In this document: positions 1 to 9,526 of the stretch, piece by piece
Position numbering within the stretch: the first letter of the stretch is position 1
Layout of the letters: every line of letters begins with the position of its first letter
Assembly (NCBI GenBank): GCA_002077065.1
Contig: NAJO01000006.1
Coordinates: forward strand, 1,116,001 to 1,180,000
Reading direction: 5' to 3'
Source of the DNA: Cryoendolithus antarcticus
Lineage: Eukaryota; Ascomycota; Dothideomycetes; Cladosporiales; Cladosporiaceae
Length of the DNA stretch: 64,000 nucleotides
Position numbers and translations under genes: made by a program
The notes under the pieces: model-generated
Databases searched by the model: none
What the model was told of the DNA's origin: nothing
Seen by the model: only the letters and a program-made list of their open reading frames with translations

Positions 1-1106
1 AACATCCACGAGAATGGAGTCGCGGAGAATGAGAACGAGATTGCTCATATACCCGAGCCAGCGCTGTGGTACATCCTCGAAGCGCTGTGCGATGCTGGGC
101 TGACCCTGGAGTTTGGAGCTTGCAATGGTGCACGAGACCCTGATTGGGAGAAGATACTGCATAGAGATATCAAGCCTGTGGGTTGATATGTTCCTCCCGA
201 TGACATTGTGGTATACTGACAAGCCCGCAGAAGAATATCTTCTTGGGTGAGCCGAGCGAGAGCTATCCACACTACCCTACACCGAAGCTTGGTGATTTTC
301 GCCTCTGCATCTTCGAGACTGACGCAGACCACCAAGACTTCTATGCCGAAGGTTCCGATGGGTACCTCAGTCCTGAGCAGACAGTCCACAGTCCGATCGG
401 AGACGAAGACAGCAGCGAAGATGGCTCCGAATACGGCTCGGACTTGAAACGCCGCCAAGCTGAGCTCGACGGTGAAGACACAAAGATGAAGGATGGCGAA
501 GACACCAAGATGAAAGACGAGGGGGAAATTAAAGACGAAGACGACACGATGGACACCGACAGCAACGCCAGCGACGACAGCTGAATGCCGGCCGCCGAAG
601 CACCTGACAGCGGTGTACCAATCTTCCTCAATTCGAGGGGTACGCTCAAACGACCCAAGCTGACAATTGCGACCAACGTCTTCAACGTGGGCATCTGTAT
701 CATGAACATGATAAATCAGCACAGCAATGCGACTGCGATATTAGACTGGGAGTCTGCTCTCAATGACGATACACCGCAATTCAGCGACGCAGCGGTTGCG
801 AAGTACAGTACGGTGCTCATGAGGACTGTGAGGGCCTGCGTACGGTATCGACCCAGCGATCGATGCACATTCACGGATCTAAAGGCCCGCATCAATCGAC
901 ATACTGCTGGACCGACCCGCTTAGGTTTTGTCAATACACCTTACGAGTGGAAGTATGATCGTGCGGAGAGCATGAGGCGCAATGGCGCGCCGATGAACGT
1001 CGCGACCCTACATGATATTGGGAGGTTTCACGACCCGTATTCCGTCGGGGCTCAGTTGGATCTGGAGGTCTTCGAATCGGAGGAAGGGTTACTGGGGGCT
1101 CAGTAG
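1..1106 (+). CDS. protein kinase-like gene, 5' truncated by window, internal in-frame stop (kinase 1 of tandem array)
   Basis: Exon 1 (1-177, frame 1) ends in the catalytic-loop motif HRDIKP. A 53-bp intron (178-230, gtgggt...cccgcag) follows, and exon 2 resumes at 231 with KNIFLG. The metal-binding motif reads GDFRL, so the DFG glycine is replaced by arginine. GYLSPEQ stands for the APE motif and TNVFNVG for the helix-F motif. Between the last two lies a long acidic insert with two copies of an 8-residue unit (GEDTKMKD, 471-518). A TGA at 582-584 interrupts the frame; the same frame continues from 585 to 1106 with kinase C-lobe sequence. Either the gene is broken, or an intron such as 472-600 (129 bp, frame-preserving, weak sites) removes both the insert and the stop. 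Family membership is clear; activity is doubtful because of the DFR change. The nearest relatives are the next two genes. Confidence 0.7.
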
Positions 1107-1636
1107 GTACTGCTGTTGTAGTGCCACCTTTCAGGCTTATATTTCCGCACCTTCCAACATTTGAAGGTCTTAAGGGCGATCACTCCTTATTGGTGGAGTC
1201 TTCCAATACACCACAACAACGATGGCCTCAGTTGCGAGAATTTGGAGAAATAGCGGCTAGTGCAAGTATATCAACCGCGGGAATTACAGGCTCTCCACGG
1301 TGCCACGAGGACCAAATCGACACCCGTGGCGCTTTCGATAGCAGCATAGGGACCTCCGAAGACTTATGAGATTGGAGGTCTTGAGCACAGTCAAACTCAC
1401 AAGGCATTGTCACTGAAATCGTCTGTCCATACAATGTCCGAGACCTGGCCCCTAGCAATGAGTCGTAGCCGAGGACAAAGGCTTGCTAGGTGCTGTGCCG
1501 GATGCGACCATGTATCGAGAATTCTGACCCCGAACAAAGACGTTGGATGGGGTACTGTTTCTGACCTCCAAACATCGCATGCACGAGCGCGACTCGAATT
1601 GCAGAACACACCGAGGCTTCAACACGGCTGCTCACC
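1107..1636. other. intergenic, upstream region of kinase 2 with duplicated block
   Basis: No convincing gene. Positions 1491-1539 match 3142-3190 upstream of kinase 3 without gaps (37 of 49 identical by hand count), both about 97 bp before the start codon. Confidence 0.5.
1491..1539 (+). repeat. duplicated upstream block, copy A
   Basis: Partner of 3142-3190. Both copies keep an open frame reading CC-x-GC...PNK and end 97-98 bp before a kinase ATG. It may be a promoter or 5'UTR element, a lost exon, or simply the surviving edge of the tandem duplication. Confidence 0.6.
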
Positions 1637-2737
1637 ATGTCGGTACCGTCCGAGGACTGGATCAAGCTCAAGCAGCGCTATGACTTACGGGACATCCAAG
1701 GCTATGCTCACATCATGACTGGCGGCCAAGGCGTCGTAAGCCTCTTCATGACCGTTGACGAGCACGGCGCCATCAAAGACCGCGCGATCATGAAAGACAG
1801 CTACTTGGACCAAGCGCACTGGGACTGCCTCGAGATGATCAATCGCATGCCCATTGAGATCGCAACGAGCTACATGCTTGAAAGTCCGAAGACGGTCAAG
1901 ATTCACGACCACGCTATTTTCAAGAAGCTTAGGATGTACAGGATGCATCTTGAGTACGCTCCTTCGGGTGACCTATTCGACTTGGTAGGGCGGTACGTCA
2001 ACCTCGGTCGCCTTCTCCCCGAGCCCTTCATCTGGTATGTTGCAAAAAGCATGACCGAAGTTGGCATCCTCATGCAGCAAGGCGCCCTCGACGAGCCCAA
2101 AATACCGTGGCGTACTCTGATTCACCGAGACATAAAGCTAGACAACATGGTTCTCGGCCCACCCTTGGAAACCGAGTTTCCCTCCTACCCAACGCCCAAA
2201 ATGATGGACTTTGGGCACATGATACAACACTACGCTGGGAACCCAATGCCGCAGCGAGATCAATGCATGGGCGGGACCGTGAACTGGCTTGCACCCGAAC
2301 GATCAGGTGACAATCCTGGCCCCATGACCCCAGCCTCAGACGTCTACTCCGTAGGCTGTACGCTGTACCACATGATGAACGGCACAAGTGGCGTACCGAT
2401 TCACTACGACACGAACGGGGATCCGATGTTCCTCAACAGCGACGACGGGTCAAAGTACACCATCCACTTGCAACAGGTGGTGCTGTGCTGCATGCGGACC
2501 GACTACACGCAGCGGCCTACATTCCAGCAGATCATGAATCGTATGCGCGAGTTGTTCGACAATCCGAGCGAGGATCTTGAGGTCCAGCGTGTGACGGCGC
2601 TGTCGTTGCTGACTGTGCAGCAAGCGGATCGCTGGATTCCGACGTCGCTTGAGCATCAGTATGAGCTGGATTATCAGCTGGATGACACGTTCAAGATTGG
2701 GACTGCGTGCGAAGTCATCGATATCGTTGAGGAGTGA
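1637..2737 (+). CDS. serine/threonine protein kinase-like protein, intact (kinase 2 of tandem array)
   Basis: Single-exon gene of 366 residues with a full kinase fold. It has a glycine-rich loop (GGQGVVSLF), the ATP-binding lysine in AIMKD (K53), HRDIKLDN with catalytic D165, MDFGH with metal-binding D191, LAPER for APE, and SDVYSVG in helix F. All catalytic residues are present, so activity is expected. Target and pathway cannot be read from sequence. The protein is little more than the kinase domain and has no signal peptide or membrane segment. It aligns along its length with the next gene but lacks that gene's intron. The ATG at 1637 is chosen because kinase 3 starts at the equivalent place. 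Confidence 0.85.
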   Translation: MSVPSEDWIKLKQRYDLRDIQGYAHIMTGGQGVVSLFMTVDEHGAIKDRAIMKDSYLDQAHWDCLEMINRMPIEIATSYMLESPKTVKIHDHAIFKKLRMYRMHLEYAPSGDLFDLVGRYVNLGRLLPEPFIWYVAKSMTEVGILMQQGALDEPKIPWRTLIHRDIKLDNMVLGPPLETEFPSYPTPKMMDFGHMIQHYAGNPMPQRDQCMGGTVNWLAPERSGDNPGPMTPASDVYSVGCTLYHMMNGTSGVPIHYDTNGDPMFLNSDDGSKYTIHLQQVVLCCMRTDYTQRPTFQQIMNRMRELFDNPSEDLEVQRVTALSLLTVQQADRWIPTSLEHQYELDYQLDDTFKIGTACEVIDIVEE

Positions 2738-3286
2738 GGGTAGGCGACTTGTCAGGGGTGGCTGTCGATTTCGTGTCCCTGATATCGAGACCGGGATCAC
2801 CGCTAGTTGCGGGTGTGCACGCGAGTGACGGAAGAAAGGTGCCACGATAAGACTCTTCCGCCCAGAGCCAGACTCGAATCCAGTGGGTCATCGAGAGTGC
2901 CTCTCTTGAATCCATGGCGAACGGTCACGCTGCAATGCATTGGACCACCATAAGAAATTGTCGATGAGTCCATCACGGAGAACGATCAGATCGGATCATG
3001 CTAGCATCACGCCAATCCACTCTTTCTGTCACTGGCGAGGCGTGTCCGACGTATGAATCTATTTACATGGACACAGTCTATGATCCTATAATGCCAATTT
3101 TGAGCACAAAGCCCAGCCTCGTGGCACGAAAAGCCGTCGCATGCTGCACCGGATGCGGCCAGTTCTCAAAAACCCTGATTCCGAACAAAGCAGCTCTCCA
3201 AGATCCTGACCTGGGTTTCGAGGTCTGCTCCACGATCAGCACTAGTATCGCAAATCAACTAAAGGATCCCGGCAGACTCAAGCACC
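2738..3286. other. intergenic between kinases 2 and 3
   Basis: No gene seen. It contains copy B of the duplicated upstream block (3142-3190). Confidence 0.5.
3142..3190 (+). repeat. duplicated upstream block, copy B
   Basis: Ungapped match to 1491-1539. Most of the 12 differences are transitions. It lies 97 bp before the kinase 3 start. Confidence 0.6.
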
Positions 3287-4543
3287 ATGCCGCCTGTAGA
3301 AGAAGTCAAGCGCAGGCAGCGCAAGGACCTTCACGAATACCAAGGCTACGACTACCTCGATGCCGGAGGTCAAGGAATGGTCAGTGTCTACATGGAGACC
3401 GACGAGCATGGCAAGATTCTCAGCCGTGTTGCGGCCAAAGACATCTACCTCGATGAGCGTCACTGGAAGCACATGGAGTGGATTGACGGCTTGCCTGCTG
3501 ATATTGGTGGCATGTACCGTCTGCAGAACCAGACCACTTCTGTCAAGCCGCTGCGCATAGAAGGGCATGATGTCTTCGCGGAGTTGAGAATGTATGAGAT
3601 GCGTCTTGAATTTGCCCGTGGGTATCCCTGTATCGGCGAGGGCAACGTAATAGTAGACTGACTTCCATTGTTAGCACACGCGGATCTCTGGGACACCCTG
3701 AAACGATGCAGAGCAACTAAGGTCCGAGTGCCGGAACCCTTCCTCTGGTACGTCCAAAAGAGCATGGTCGAGACGGGCGTCTTGATGGGCGAAGGCGATC
3801 TCGTAACGTCCAAGACACCCTGGCGAATCCTCGTGCATAAGGACATCAAGCTCGACAACGTCGTCCTAGCTCCACCTCTAGATAACGAGTTTCCTTCCTA
3901 CCCGACCCCAAAAGTCATGGACTTCGGCCACGTAGGCGAGATCTACGCCGGCAATCCGAGGCCGATGGTAGACCAATGCTGGGGTGGAACGCACGGATGG
4001 CGAGCTCCAGAGCGCGACCCTGCCTACAATCCGCGCGGCCCAATGACCCAAGCCAGCGACGTTTACTCCGTCGGTCTAACGATCTACCACCTCATGAACC
4101 TCTCCCTCGGCGGCCCTCCTCGTCTGGCACAAGACGGAAACCCAGTCTTCGGAGACTCGGACCCGGGGCGCCTCTTCTCGCCCACCCTGCAGGAAGTAGT
4201 GAGGTGCATGGTACAGACCGACTACGCCTCACGACCAACGTTCAACTACCTACACCAATTCATCGCGGCGCTTTTCGCCACGCCTGCTGATCAGGTTGAC
4301 GCGATGAGGATCAAGGCGCTGGCTACGCACAGGCTGGAGGACGCCGAGAGGTGGATTCCGGACTCGGAGCTTTGGCGGTTTGAGTTGGATTATAGGCAGG
4401 ATATGAAGTATAGATTGGATACAGTGTGCAGATTTTTGGAGCCTGAGGAGGAGCCTGAGGACGTGACCGAAGGGGTGGCTGGCCAATTCGGAAAGCTGAA
4501 GGTGGCTGGTAAAGGCAAAGTGAAGAAAGCGGCTTCGGTGTGA
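3287..4543 (+). CDS. serine/threonine protein kinase-like protein (kinase 3 of tandem array)
   Basis: Two exons, 3287-3617 and 3675-4543, give 399 residues. The 57-bp intron (gtgggtatcc...ttgttag) joins LEFA to PHADLWD, matching LEYAPSGDLFD in kinase 2, which has no intron there. Kinase features are the glycine loop AGGQGMVSVY, AAKD with K51, HKDIKLDN with catalytic D167, MDFGH with D193, RAPER and SDVYSVG. The usual HRD arginine is lysine (HKD). That change is uncommon but need not abolish activity. The C-terminus is longer than in kinase 2 and ends in a lysine-rich tail. Likely an active kinase of unknown target, derived from the same local duplication as its neighbours. Confidence 0.83.
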
Positions 4544-5175
4544 TGGGAGCAAGGGGGCGCTTACGGTGGTGGGCTTGACGCTATCGCCGACTCACGTGTA
4601 TCAGAGGGGCATTGTCCCACAGCGGGCTATGCTGTTGCAATACGCAGTCTACCATTGCTGCTCTCTGTGTAATCTTCAGGGCGGGGTGCTCGCGTGGCGG
4701 GGGCGTGTAGGCTCGTTGACTGGCGATGATGTGTGCTATGGACGGCAGGGCTGAAATCGATGGTGCGAGGAGGGTGTACATGGGAGGAAGTCGGTACATC
4801 TTCATAGTCTGAGAATATCTTCAGGCTGAGTGATAAGTTACGCCTCCTTGGCATATTGTGAGCTGTATCAGCTCATGTTATCAGTTGCATTCCTCGCTCT
4901 TCGTGTGTACTATCATTGCAAGTTGATCGAGCAGTCCGCATCGACAATTGTACCTCTTTCGGTTCTTGCCTCCTCGTTGCCGGAGTTGGAGAGGCCATCA
5001 CGAGCATAATCGCGGAGCACACCTTCGCATTGCCTGTTCGAGGGCTCCGTTGCCGTCTCTGCAGACCGACTCAATCGATCGCGGTCACGGTCAACAGCGC
5101 CCTGCCACACTTGACGCGAGGCAAATAATGGATATCTAGAGACTGCGCTTTATGAGAGAATTAATCTCAGCGCCC
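4544..5175. other. intergenic
   Basis: Convergent stretch between kinase 3 and SNRNP40. No coding, RNA or repeat signal recognised. Confidence 0.5.
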
Positions 5176-6374
5176 TCATCTCGGCAGCTCCCCCAACAAC
5201 ATCCTCCGATCCGTGCTCGCCGTCAGTATCAGGCTCCCATCAGGCGATATGCGCACATCATTCACCGTCCCCTTGTGCCCTGGTAACTTATGCAAGATCT
5301 TCCCCGAGCTCGCATTCCAAACCGTAGCCGTGCCATCGCCGCCTCCGGCAGCCACTCTCGTACCTTCGCTGTCCCAACAAGCTCGGATGAGATTCCTTTC
5401 CACGCCTGACTGTGCGCCGTCGAAGACTCTAATAGCTCGGTCAGGAGGTGCGAAGGGCCGAACGTCCCATGTGCGCGCTGTGTTGTCGTGGCTGTTCGAT
5501 AAGAGTGCTTGTGAGTCGGGCGAGACGGAGAGGGACGTTATCGTGTCGGCGTGACCTTTGAGAGTGTAGATCTCCTTCTTCATCCGCAGATCCCAAACGC
5601 GGATGTCGTTGTCTATGCCTCCGGAGTAAAGCTCATTCCCTGCCTCAGCCAGCGCGATCGCAGTCACAGGGTACTCCGTCTCGATAAAGTCCATCGCTTT
5701 CTTCGCTCTTGGGTCCCAGGTACCGATGTACCCGTCATCACTCCCGCTGACGATGAATTCCTCCCCGCGTTTACTCACGTCTATGCAATTAATCACCTCC
5801 TCGTGACCAACGTGCCGCCGTATCCGCTCGCCAGTCTCGACGTTCCAGGAGGCTATGTGCATGTCTGCGCTCGCTGAGTAAATTACCTGGCTATCGCGTG
5901 ACCAGTGGAGGTCTAGGACTGCGGACTTGTGGCCTACCAGTGTGCCGTAGTTGGCGCAGTCGCCAGAGGATTGCCAGAGAAGGATGTCGCGGTCCGCGCC
6001 AGCTGAGGCGACGTGTGCGCCGGAGGGGGAGAAGCGAGCGGCGAAGATCTCTGCGCTGTGGCCTGCGGGATGTCAGCACGAGACATAGCATGGAGGCATG
6101 ATCATTCTCACCAGTCATCTCCATCACCGAAGCCTGCAATCCTGAAGCTCTGCCGCCCTACCCGTACCGACAGATCAGTCACGTGGCCTTACAAGAATTA
6201 CTTTAGCTTCAATGCCATGTATCTGACAGTGCAAGAGAGTGAGCTTACCCTGTGTATGAGTGCATTACTGCCATCACCATTGACTTTCGCGACTTCATTG
6301 CCATTGGCATCTGGTCGCGCTCGCTTCACCAGCTGTGAGCTGCCAAAGGTAGCTGGCCTCTTCTCAGCCGACAT
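5176..6374 (-). CDS. U5 snRNP 40-kDa WD40-repeat protein (SNRNP40/Cwf17-like)
   Basis: Spliceosome component of the U5 snRNP, nuclear. Three exons on the minus strand, 6249-6374, 6112-6157 and 5176-6062, give 352 residues, close to human SNRNP40 (357). Introns are 91 bp and 49 bp. Exon 1 gives MSAEKRPATF and a basic, nuclear-type N-terminus. Exon 2 is 46 nt and leads into the first WD repeat (TGHSAEIFAARF). Seven WD-type repeats follow, with typical endings such as DILLWQ, HIASWNV, YIGTWDP, DIRVWDL, TARTWDV and TATVWNA. The start at 6374 is preferred over an in-frame Met at 6410 because the family begins at this point. The gene is divergent from Bet3 across about 0.5 kb. Confidence 0.92.
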
Positions 6375-6868
6375 CTTGGTACTGTCTTTGGCCGATGCTT
6401 TCAGAACCAATGCCCCTCTGCGGCTTCGAGGTACTTCTGTTCCCGGAAGACTCGTCGACGATGCCTGATGGAGTTTGCTGTGTCACGCCGACGATTCCCA
6501 CTTGGTCCACTGGCCGAGTAGTAAGAGATTCGATCAGAAACCAAGGCTGCTGAGGGGCTCCAGAGGTGCGATCGGTAGTCTGCGTCTGACGATACTCATT
6601 GGTCGCTTGCATCTCGATTCGTAAAGCTCGCGCTCAACTTTTGCTCGGAAGCTTTCGGTAGCAGCGGCGCGAACCTTGTGCCACGTGAGAGAATCTGGGG
6701 TACATGAGAGGGCACATCAATGGACATGCTTGAGTACTGTATGCGGTAGAGTGCTTACAGCCTACCAGACACTTCTTCATCCGGGCATCGCGCTACTCAC
6801 TTTAGCAGGGAGAGATGAGTGAAGAGGAATCGGATCGCTGAGATCGTTGAAGAGCGCTGTTGGTCACA
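6375..6868. promoter_or_regulatory. divergent promoter region, SNRNP40 / Bet3
   Basis: A 494-bp space between the two start codons. No individual element can be called with confidence. Confidence 0.5.
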
Positions 6869-7635
6869 ATGGCATCGAACAAGGCAGCCCGCATCGGCGA
6901 AGAGTGAGCGCATTTGCGATACTGTTACCATCGCAACAATGGAGACTGATTCACGGGCAGTGTCTGGAAGTAAGCATACCACCCGCCCGGCCAAATGACT
7001 GTCACAGCTCACCACGACCCCAGATCCCGCACCGAGAAAATCAACACCGAAATCGTCACCCTCACCTACGGCACCATAGTCTCCTCCCTCTGTCGCGACC
7101 TGCTCCTCCCCAATACCACCTCCACCACCGACTACGCCGCCGTGAACGCCGAGCTAGACCGCATGGGCTATAACATTGGCCTACGCTTGATCGAAGACTT
7201 CCTTGCGAAATCCAACACCGGCGCTTGCCAGAATCTGCGAGAAACGGCTGAGGTGATAAGTAAGACTGGGTTCAAGATATTCTTGAACATTACGCCGGTT
7301 GTGAGCGGGTGGAGCAGCGATGGGAAGAGCTTTGGGTTGGTGTTTGAGGAGAATCCGTTGGCGGATTTTGTCGAGTTGCCGGATGATGGGCGGGCGCAGG
7401 AGGAGTTGTGGTATAGTAATATACTTTGTGGAGTGTTGAGGGGGGCGTTGGAGATGGTGAGTCTCTGTGTCTTGTGGAGATCGGAGTCGAGTTTGAATGC
7501 TGACAGATGTGATAGGTCCAGATGCAAGTCGACGTGCGGTTTGTGAGCGATGTGCTACGAGGGAACGACACGACTGAGATGCGAGTCACGCTGCTGAAGT
7601 ACATCGAGGACGAGATGCCGCCGGATGACGAGTAG
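6869..7635 (+). CDS. BET3: TRAPP complex subunit Bet3 (TRAPPC3)
   Basis: Core subunit of the TRAPP tethering complex in ER-Golgi traffic. Four exons, 6869-6903, 6961-6969, 7024-7456 and 7516-7635, give 198 residues (yeast Bet3: 193). The second exon is a 9-nt microexon with a perfect GTAAGC donor after it and an AG before it. It supplies the bases for D-V-W-K and restores the family motif GE[ED]xWKxxTEKINTE; direct joining of exons 1 and 3 would lose it. Later family signatures are MGYNIGLRLIEDFLA, FKIFLNITP, ENPLADFVELP, LWYSNILCGVLRG and VRFVSDVLRG. The cysteine in SNILCG is at the place of the acylated cysteine. Introns are 57, 54 and 59 bp. The stop lies 32 bp from the stop of the convergent monooxygenase. 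Confidence 0.93.
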
Positions 7636-7667
7636 AACACGACAACAAGTCGTCGGATTCTTTCATA

Positions 7668-9062
7668 TCAAGCTGCCTTCTCAAAGAACCTATTCCCCGG
7701 CCTCGGCAGCCCCAAATGCTCCCTCAAAGTCTTCCCCTCATACTCCTTCCTAAAGATCCCCAAGCTCTGCAACTCCGGCACTAATCTCTGAGTCACGTCA
7801 TCCAGCCCTTGCGGTAAGTAAGGGAATACCACCGTAAAACCATCGCACGCCTGCTCCTCAAGCCAGGTCTTCATCTCCTCTGCAATAGCGCCTGGCTCGC
7901 CGACGAACGCGAGACCGCTGTACCCACCGAATCGTTGCGCGAGCTGGCGGACTGTGAGGTTCTCTGCAGCAGCGAGCTTCTCAGCGCCTTGACGCGCTGT
8001 AATACTGGCGTTCGTCGGTGGGAGGTCGGTAGGTAGTGGGGCGTCGGGATCGAAGCCAGAGGCGTCTGTTCCTAGCACGATCGAGAGGGAGGCGATGGCA
8101 CTATCGTAGTGCACCAGGCTATCTAGCTTAAGTCGCTTAGCCTGCGCATCCTCCTTCGAGTCGCCGATGATGAACATCGCCGCAGGTAAGATCTTGAGAT
8201 GCTCTGGGTTCCTGCCTGCTGCTTTGGTGCGGCCTTTGATATCGGCGTACAGTTCCTTGGCCGCGTTGATGTCGCGCGGAGAACAGAATACCGCTTCGGC
8301 AGTCTCAGCAGCCAGTTGTCGACCAGGTTCGGATTGGCCGGCTTGTACGATCACAGGCCAGCCTTGCACTGGTCGTGCGATGTTCAGAGGTCCACGGACG
8401 CTGAACTCGGGACCTTTATGGTCTAGGTAGTGCATCTTCGTAGGGTCCAGGTACGTCCCGGTTTCTTGGTCCCGTATGAAGGCGTCATCTGCGAAGCTGT
8501 CCCAGAGGCCTGTGACGATGTCGTAGGCTTCGCGGGCGCGTTTGTAGCGGTCGCCATGTTGCATGTGTTCGTCTTGGCTGAAGTTCTTGCTGCTCTCGGG
8601 GTTGCCCTGCGGAGCATTTCAGTGTCACGGCGGGGTCTATAGTTGCATTGGAAGACTGACGGTGGTCACTATGTTCCACGCTGCCCTCCCTTCACTCAAA
8701 TGATCGAGGGATGCGAATCTTCGTGCGATATGGTACGGCTCATCGTAAGTAGTCGACGCCGTTGCTGCCAATCCAATGCGGCTCGTCACTTGCGACAAAG
8801 CCGACAATAACGTGAACGGCTCGAACGAAGTCGTCGTCTGCGATCGCTTCAACGCCTCCACAGGCATATTCAGTACTGCAAGATGATCCGCCATGAAAAA
8901 GGCATCAAATTTGGCTGCTTCCAGCTTTTGGATGAACGATATGAGATGCTTGAGATTGAAGTTTGCGTCTGGATATGAGCCTGGGTATCGCCATGCTCCG
9001 GTGTGAAGGGAGACGGGGCGCATGAAAGCTGTGAGGTGGAGGTGTTTGGGGTCTGCCATCAT
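7668..9062 (-). CDS. NtaA/SnaA/DszA-type FMN-dependent monooxygenase (luciferase-like)
   Basis: Two exons, 8661-9062 and 7668-8606, give 446 residues with a 54-bp intron (gtcagt...ccgcag). The TIM-barrel luciferase-like fold is recognised from LTAFMRPVSLHTGAWR at the N-terminus, FFMADHLA, SRIGLAATASTTYDEPYHIARRFASLDHLSEGRAAWNIVT (positions 92-132 approximately), then GQSEPGRQLAAETAEAVF and the family motif in FAGEP form (FVGEPGAIAEEM). Such enzymes oxidise small substrates with reduced FMN supplied by a separate reductase; known members act on nitrilotriacetate, pristinamycin IIB or dibenzothiophene sulfone. The substrate here is unknown. No reductase gene is adjacent. No signal peptide, so probably cytosolic or peroxisomal. 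Confidence 0.88.
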
Positions 9063-9526
9063 GGGTGCAAGTGCTGGAGTAGGTGATGTGGCCTGAAAGA
9101 GATAGATGGAGGGCTTGATTGGAGTGGAGCTCAGTTACAACCAATCTGCTCACCTACCTACTATTATGCCACTTACACAAAGCGTACACATCGATGCTGA
9201 TTAATGTTGATAGTGAACTCGGCGGGGTGAAGAGCAGCACGCAATAGCCTTGCGGTGCCGGATGCCCTAGCAAGCTGCCGTTGTGTCAACAGACTAAAAG
9301 TATCGCACAGTGGGCGCGTCACATCGTAGCCATGTCGTCTCTCACCGACCTTGTCCTTGCCTGATCATGACGGCGAGTAGAGCAGAATGTGCGGTTGCTA
9401 GCCCGCATGGGCATTCGTGGGGAGGAGGAAGAAGGAGAAACCGCCAAGGTCCTCGGCTCGATTTAAGGTTTTGTTTCGCGGCTGGTAGACTCGTGGCGCG
9501 TCTCTTGAGCCCAGAATCTTCTTATT
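9063..9526. promoter_or_regulatory. divergent intergenic region
   Basis: Separates the monooxygenase from the type II membrane protein. No specific element recognised. Confidence 0.4.

Noticed and set aside
2998..3286. Upstream frame ahead of kinase 3 as a coding exon
   Set aside because: Only the 49-bp block is shared with the kinase 2 leader; the rest is not conserved, so coding status is unproven and is reported as a finding instead.
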